Positions 6,444-9,217 of a stretch of DNA of 9,217 nt are shown piece after piece. The stretch spans positions 1-9,217 of the forward strand of contig JAFARV010000518.1 in NCBI GenBank assembly GCA_019245255.1, given 5' to 3'. The notes under the pieces are model-generated. The model was not told where the DNA came from, searched no databases, and saw nothing but the letters and a program-made list of their open reading frames with translations. The position numbers and the translations under genes are program-made. Every line of letters begins with the position of its first letter. Position 1 is the stretch's first letter. The DNA comes from Acidobacteriaceae bacterium (lineage in GTDB: Bacteria; Acidobacteriota; Terriglobia; Bryobacterales; Bryobacteraceae).

Positions 6444-6689
6444 ATGTCCTCCATTGTCCTGAGCAATGGAACCGAGATTGACGCCGAAGATGTCGAACGC
6501 ATAGAGTACTACCCGAAAGATTCCTTTGCTCAGTTCGGTTGTCATTTCGGAGGAGCCGAAATGAGAGTCTGCCCATTTCTGTCTGTACAACTTACTAGCA
6601 GGCGGCTACACATTGTTGGCGAGAATGCAGAACACGACGCTGAGATTCTGGAACGTGCGGGTCTCAAACTAATTCGATTTAAAGCGTAA
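6444..6689 (+). CDS. 81-aa protein of unknown function
   Basis: I do not recognise this gene. The product begins MSSIVLSNGTEIDAEDVERI and reads like a compact alpha/beta domain: a strand pair at 1-10, a helix at 12-20, a Cys pair (C33, C43) around a Gly-rich turn, strands at 45-58, then a helix (NAEHDAEILERAG) and a final strand. It has no signal peptide or membrane segment. The ATG at 6444 is preferred over an in-frame start at 6354 because the intervening 30 residues overlap the upstream gene and lack its regular pattern. There is no clear Shine-Dalgarno, so re-initiation from the gene ending 16 nt upstream is possible. A hairpin spans its stop codon. Confidence 0.65.
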   Translation: MSSIVLSNGTEIDAEDVERIEYYPKDSFAQFGCHFGGAEMRVCPFLSVQLTSRRLHIVGENAEHDAEILERAGLKLIRFKA

Positions 6690-6696
6690 ACGCTTT
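6681..6696. repeat. Perfect inverted repeat AAAGCG-TAAA-CGCTTT
   Basis: A 6-bp stem with a 4-nt loop lies across the stop codon of the 81-aa gene (TAA 6687-6689). The stem ends in TTT but is followed by CGCAAAAA and not a T-tract, so it is a poor intrinsic terminator. As DNA it also looks like a 16-bp palindromic operator half-way into the 106-nt gap before the 91-aa gene. The rest of that gap is A+T-rich with no clear -35/-10 pair. Confidence 0.3.
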
Positions 6697-6780
6697 CGCA
6701 AAAACCCGAATTGCGCCAGTAACATTCCTGAGGAAAAACTGTGGTAATTGCTCTTAATTTATGCTAATTTCGAATTCTCC

Positions 6781-6786
6781 GGGAGG
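6781..6786 (+). promoter_or_regulatory. Strong Shine-Dalgarno GGGAGG fixing the GTG start of the 91-aa gene
   Basis: GGGAGG is 9 nt before the GTG at 6796, ideal spacing. It argues against the longer frame opening at a TTG at 6748, whose extra residues have no family-like pattern. Confidence 0.75.
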
Positions 6787-6795
6787 TTAGAATTA

Positions 6796-7071
6796 GTGCT
6801 GAGCGTGAACCCGCTGTACCTCTCCGATACGGTTGCTCCGAATGAGTCGTATACGCTTTCGGATGATATAGCTGCGATGCAGATTCTGCCGCTCAATGAT
6901 TTTGGTGCTCGCCTGAGCCCTGTGTCACGACTGCCGCGCGGCGCGCGGATTTATGCCCGTGGTGACGGCTTCGACAGCCAGACCCTCAAGGTTGAGTATC
7001 AGGGCCAATACTACTTCGTTTTTCTGGACGACTTGGAACCGCACAGGAAGGCCGTCGGGGTCGCAGTTTAA
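6796..7071 (+). CDS. 91-aa protein of unknown function, SH3-like beta-rich C-terminal half
   Basis: I do not recognise this gene. The product starts at GTG (set by the GGGAGG 9 nt upstream) and reads MLSVNPLYLSDTV. Residues 46-80 (LPRGARIYARGDGF, then LKVEYQGQYYFVFLDDL) look like alternating beta strands with a conserved-looking 'GQYYFVFLDDLEP' turn, reminiscent of small SH3-like barrels or KOW-type folds; this is only a pattern impression. It has no signal peptide or membrane segment. It is the third of three small same-strand genes, separated from the 81-aa gene by 106 nt, and may have its own promoter. Its TAA shares the TTAA at 7068-7071 with the stop of the convergent 92-aa gene. Confidence 0.7.
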   Translation: MLSVNPLYLSDTVAPNESYTLSDDIAAMQILPLNDFGARLSPVSRLPRGARIYARGDGFDSQTLKVEYQGQYYFVFLDDLEPHRKAVGVAV

Positions 7072-7346
7072 GCGTTCAGCTGGTTCAATCCCGACTGTTG
7101 AACTTTCAAGATTTCGAGAACACTCGAGATCAATTCTTTGGCATCGATCAAACTTTTGCTGATCAACTGAATGTCCATTGCGGGCTTGCCCATTTGCCGC
7201 GCGCTCTGGCAATAGACTCCGTGTTGGCCGACTAATACAAGCGCGTCCGTTATGCAGTCTAAAGTAACGGCCAGACGGCCGCGCTCGCGACCCATCATAA
7301 ATTCCAAGCGCTCCAAGTCGTCTTTGCGTTCATCGTAAACCGACAT
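7068..7346 (-). CDS. 92-aa helical protein of unknown function, downstream of ftsB
   Basis: I do not recognise this gene. The sequence looks all-helical and soluble: a charged first helix (residues 4-22), a more hydrophobic middle (24-41, LAVTLDCITDALVLVG), then a long amphipathic helix (56-82). Cysteines are at 31 and 46. Codon choice is regular across its length, supporting a real gene. The ATG at 7346 is preceded by AGGG only 3 nt upstream, a short spacing; Met17 and Met18 are alternatives. It follows ftsB on the same strand by 36 nt, so it is probably co-transcribed and might have a division-linked role, but that is inference from position only. Confidence 0.65.
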   Translation of the reverse strand: MSVYDERKDDLERLEFMMGRERGRLAVTLDCITDALVLVGQHGVYCQSARQMGKPAMDIQLISKSLIDAKELISSVLEILKVQQSGLNQLNA

Positions 7347-7382
7347 CTGCCCTAATTTTTACATGGGCGAGCGCCAAATTTT

Positions 7383-7700
7383 TTAATTCGCGGGACCGGA
7401 ATCGGAGCGGGTCGGCTGGTCGGGAAGAACAAACTGGGTATCGCCTTCGCGCTGCATTTTCAGGCGTTTTCGAATTTCGAGCTCTTGCGCATCGGCGTCG
7501 TGCTTCAACCGCTCGATTCGAGCCTGCTTCTCCTGCAACTCGCGTCGCAGGTCCGCATTCCGCTCTTCCAGCTTCTCAATCTCTCGATGCTTCTCTCGCA
7601 GCGCCTCCAGTCCCTGCGGACCGCGAAGCATGATGGTCGCATATGCACACAGCCCGGCAAAGGCGGCTATGAGGGCGGCGGGACGCAGAAAGGAACGCAA
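7383..7700 (-). CDS. ftsB: FtsB/DivIC-type septum formation initiator protein
   Basis: This 105-aa protein has the FtsB/DivIC architecture: a short cytoplasmic N-terminus, one membrane anchor (about 8-25), a periplasmic coiled coil (about 31-75, dense in Glu, Arg and Leu) and the family's closing motif, here EIRKRLKMQREGDTQFVLPD (75-94), comparable to the usual 'IRERLGLVKPGE'. FtsB proteins join FtsL and FtsQ/DivIB to activate septal peptidoglycan synthesis by FtsW-FtsI. Length is normal for the family. The start is TTG at 7700, fixed by a good Shine-Dalgarno 10 nt upstream and placing the membrane segment at the N-terminus as expected. The 92-aa gene follows after 36 nt; cutA is divergent, 68 nt away. 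Confidence 0.88.
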   Translation of the reverse strand: MRSFLRPAALIAAFAGLCAYATIMLRGPQGLEALREKHREIEKLEERNADLRRELQEKQARIERLKHDADAQELEIRKRLKMQREGDTQFVLPDQPTRSDSGPAN

Positions 7701-7710
7701 AAGCGGTAAG

Positions 7711-7716
7711 CTCCTT
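7711..7716 (-). promoter_or_regulatory. Shine-Dalgarno AAGGAG for the TTG start of ftsB
   Basis: On the minus strand AAGGAG (7716-7711) lies 10 nt before TTG at 7700. No ATG or GTG fits the membrane anchor as well, so this site decides the start. Confidence 0.75.
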
Positions 7717-7723
7717 ACATATC

Positions 7724-7752
7724 TTTATAAACTTGTTTTGAGCGAAGGTCCA
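7724..7752 (-). promoter_or_regulatory. Candidate ftsB promoter in the 68-nt ftsB-cutA divergent region
   Basis: TGGACC (7752-7747), a 17-nt spacer and TATAAA (7729-7724) match the sigma70 consensus at 4/6 and 5/6. The -10 sits within the palindrome TTTATAAA (7724-7731), so a TATAAA is also readable toward cutA, though no convincing -35 accompanies it in that direction. Confidence 0.45.
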
Positions 7753-7768
7753 GACCTGAATCCCGATT

Positions 7769-8134
7769 ATGACCGGCGTTGTAGTAGTTCTATGTACTTG
7801 TGCGGATGACAATGAGGCAGGGCGCATCGCGCAAGCAGTCGTGGAAGAGAGCCTTGCAGCCTGCGTAAACATCCTTCCCGGAATCGAGAGTGTCTATCGT
7901 TGGGAGGGAAAAGTGGAGCGCTCGCGGGAGACGCTGCTTATCATCAAAACCGTCGCCGAGAGCTTCGATGCGCTTCGTGAACGCATTTCTGCGCTTCACA
8001 GCTACGACATACCCGAGTTGATCGCGTTGCCGGTCGAGCTTGGGCTCGAAAAATATCTGGCCTGGATCCGCAGGGAAGTGAAGAAATCCGGAGATGAATT
8101 TCGGATTGGCAGCGATCAAACCGACAGCGAGTAA
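7769..8134 (+). CDS. cutA: CutA1 family divalent-cation tolerance protein
   Basis: This 121-aa protein has the full CutA1 pattern: a first strand VVVVLCTCADDNEAGRIA (4-21), the ACVN segment (31-34), YRWEGKVE (43-50), LLIIKT (56-61) and SYDIPELIALPVELG (78-92). Its length is slightly above the usual 105-112 because of a short polar C-terminal tail. CutA1 forms very stable PII-like trimers; it is linked to copper tolerance in E. coli, but its molecular job is unsettled. The ATG at 7769 gives the usual family N-terminus; no strong Shine-Dalgarno is seen (GAAGG is 20 nt away). It is divergent from ftsB, and its last 19 nt overlap the 3' end of the convergent Uma2 gene. Confidence 0.93.
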   Translation: MTGVVVVLCTCADDNEAGRIAQAVVEESLAACVNILPGIESVYRWEGKVERSRETLLIIKTVAESFDALRERISALHSYDIPELIALPVELGLEKYLAWIRREVKKSGDEFRIGSDQTDSE

Positions 8135-8679
8135 TTCAACAGATCGCCGACGGCAATGCTTGTGTTTGCAGGTTGTGGCAGTGGCAACGTGCCGGTGTGA
8201 GGCACTTCGATAACCCGCGCGTCCCAGGCAAACACGTCCACCCGTTTCTTTTTGGGATATATCGTCCAGACCAGCTTGGTTCCATGAGATAGATATAGTT
8301 CCGTCTTATCGATGACATTGCGACGACTGTTAGCGGGCGAGATCACCTCGATGGCCAGCAGTGGCGGCTCACTCAAATACGCGTCATTCGCAATCGCAGC
8401 AGACAATGCCGTTTTTGTTACGACGAACACGTCGGGCGCCGGCATGCTGTGCGCAAGATCAAAGCGGATGTTCGAACTCAGGCCAACGGTATACAGGGAC
8501 TCCTTGAAAGCTTCGCGCAACAGGTTGTACACGTGCTGGGCAACGTACTGGTGAAGCGGCTTTGGCTGCGGCGACAAAACAATCCTTCCTTTGATCAGCT
8601 CGTCCCGCAGACCGGGATAGCCTTCAAATGCGAGGTATTGCTCGACGGTGATGGGCGGCGCTACGGTCGCGGTTGCCAT
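8116..8679 (-). CDS. Uma2 family protein (DUF820, PD-(D/E)XK nuclease fold)
   Basis: This 187-aa protein matches the Uma2/DUF820 family, a restriction-endonuclease-like fold abundant in cyanobacteria, Chloroflexi and Acidobacteriota. It shows the N-terminal ITVEQYLAFEG and DELIKGRIVLSPQP (26-39), then HQYVAQHVYNLL (43-54), PDVFVV (82-87), LLAIEVISPANS (107-118) and DKTELYLSHGTKLVWTIYP (124-142). The presumed catalytic set Asp83, Glu111 and Lys125 is complete, so the protein may be active, but no Uma2 substrate or role is firmly known to me. The length is standard. The ATG at 8679 has GGAGAA 3 nt upstream. It stands alone on its strand, 114 nt after the oxidoreductase stop, and converges on cutA with a 19-nt overlap. 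No toxin, transposase or methylase gene accompanies it. Confidence 0.9.
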   Translation of the reverse strand: MATATVAPPITVEQYLAFEGYPGLRDELIKGRIVLSPQPKPLHQYVAQHVYNLLREAFKESLYTVGLSSNIRFDLAHSMPAPDVFVVTKTALSAAIANDAYLSEPPLLAIEVISPANSRRNVIDKTELYLSHGTKLVWTIYPKKKRVDVFAWDARVIEVPHTGTLPLPQPANTSIAVGDLLNYSLSV

Positions 8680-8793
8680 AGCTTCTCCAGAATAACGTCA
8701 CAGGCCGCCGGACGCGACCCCGAGGTAGTGTCGGAACCGGCTACGGATTGCAAACGGTCCGGCGAGTCCGTTGTGCGCGGGTTCCTCAATTTG

Positions 8794-9217
8794 CTACGCG
8801 ATTTTCCACCCTTTCCTCACCTCGGGCTTCAAGAGATGGTTGGCGTCGGAGTTGTTCGTGATCTTCATGCTTTCGGCATCCCACTCAATCCTGCAATTCA
8901 GCTTAATCGCAATCGCTCCGAGGCTGATCCACTCCGTAAACGGCGCGGCAACACTGAAGTTTGAGCAGGAGGGGCTTCCGCCTTTGCAGGCGCGTATCCA
9001 ATCGCGATAATGGCCCGGTGAACGCGTGAGAACTTCGGGAGGAAATTCGTATCCGCGCATTTTTTCCACCGGAATCAAACGAGTCCACTCGCCGTAAGTG
9101 CCCGTTGTGATCATTCCTTTATCGCCGACAAATAAGCTCCCGTTCGTTCCCTTATCGATGAGCTCCATCCAATGTGCTTCTCTTTGCTCCTTTGGGGAGA
9201 GCGGCTTTTCGGGCGCT
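8794..9217 (-). CDS. Gfo/Idh/MocA family oxidoreductase, C-terminal 140 residues (5' end outside window)
   Basis: The open frame continues unbroken to the right edge, so the gene's start is outside. The visible part is the C-terminal region of a Gfo/Idh/MocA-type NAD(P)-dependent oxidoreductase, in the form frequent in Planctomycetota and Acidobacteriota: FVGDKGMITTGTYGEWTRLIP, then RSPGHYRDWIRACKGG, SCSNFSVAAPFTEWISLG and a closing IEWDAESMKITN...KPEVRKGWK. These enzymes usually act on sugars or inositols and are often exported with a twin-arginine signal; the substrate cannot be told from this end. The NAD-binding Rossmann domain and catalytic Lys of the EKP motif would lie beyond the window. 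The stop is TAG at 8796-8794. The 114 nt between this stop and the Uma2 start contain no convincing terminator. Confidence 0.9.
   Translation of the reverse strand, partial: APEKPLSPKEQREAHWMELIDKGTNGSLFVGDKGMITTGTYGEWTRLIPVEKMRGYEFPPEVLTRSPGHYRDWIRACKGGSPSCSNFSVAAPFTEWISLGAIAIKLNCRIEWDAESMKITNNSDANHLLKPEVRKGWKIA

Noticed and set aside
6741..6767. Eight-codon mini-ORF (GTG after GAGG) before the 91-aa gene, possible leader peptide
   Set aside because: It has a fair Shine-Dalgarno, but no pattern of regulatory codons and no alternative hairpins; such short frames arise by chance.
7355..7385. GGCG-AG-CGCC followed by AAATTTTTT as an intrinsic terminator on the plus strand
   Set aside because: The loop is only two bases, the stem four, and no plus-strand gene ends just upstream; the T-run overlaps the ftsB stop region.
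8116..8679. Uma2 gene as part of a defence system or mobile element
   Set aside because: It has no partner such as a methylase, toxin, transposase or recombinase nearby, and its neighbours are housekeeping genes; Uma2 genes are common as solitary copies.
1..9217. CRISPR arrays, tRNA or rRNA genes, insertion sequences, attachment sites, riboswitches
   Set aside because: No spaced direct repeats, cloverleaf-type sequences, transposase-like products, terminal repeats or long structured leaders were seen by eye on either strand. A covariance-model scan would be needed to exclude small RNAs.

Overview
The window looks like chromosomal DNA of a moderately GC-rich, dense bacterial genome, most likely an acidobacterium. 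The hints are a conserved-looking 52-residue Cys/His mini-protein, a DUF4337 membrane protein, a stand-alone NfeD-type membrane protein, a PAS-PAS soluble histidine kinase, a Uma2 protein, and a Gfo/Idh/MocA oxidoreductase of the kind common in Acidobacteriota and Planctomycetota. This placement rests on recognised family flavour and not on any search. No rRNA, tRNA, CRISPR array, insertion sequence or phage gene is visible, and the region reads as housekeeping plus lineage-specific genes.

Layout from left to right. (1) Positions 1-1010, minus strand: the N-terminal 255 residues of a YvcK/CofD-like protein, cut by the window edge. Before it in transcription order is a 52-aa putative zinc-binding protein with a strong sigma70-type promoter very close to its start. 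(2) 1184-2914, plus strand: a UvrC-like protein that keeps the four-cysteine pattern and UVR motif but has lost much of the GIY-YIG nuclease signature and lacks the C-terminal nuclease half, then a DUF4337 membrane protein. (3) 5976 to 2875, minus strand: soluble PAS-PAS sensor kinase, NfeD-like membrane protein (stop and start overlap as TGATG), then a secreted protein of unknown function, probably one operon. (4) 6044-7071, plus strand: three small genes I do not recognise. (5) 7700 to 7068, minus strand: an FtsB/DivIC-type division protein with a TTG start and good Shine-Dalgarno, then a 92-aa helical protein. (6) 7769-8134, plus strand: cutA. (7) 8679 to 8116, minus strand: a Uma2-family PD-(D/E)XK protein. 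(8) 9217 to 8794, minus strand: the C-terminal 140 residues of a Gfo/Idh/MocA oxidoreductase.

The genes do not form one pathway. The most plausible units are the kinase-NfeD-secreted operon (envelope sensing or maintenance, inferred), ftsB with its 92-aa follower, and the mini-protein with yvcK. All three convergent gene pairs overlap at their 3' ends (40, 4 and 19 bp), and I could find no convincing intrinsic terminator. I do not see a clear new multi-gene system. The items most worth a second look are the UvrC-like protein with apparent Fe-S ligands but a damaged nuclease site, the probable leaderless or near-leaderless transcripts, and the cluster of small unknown genes.
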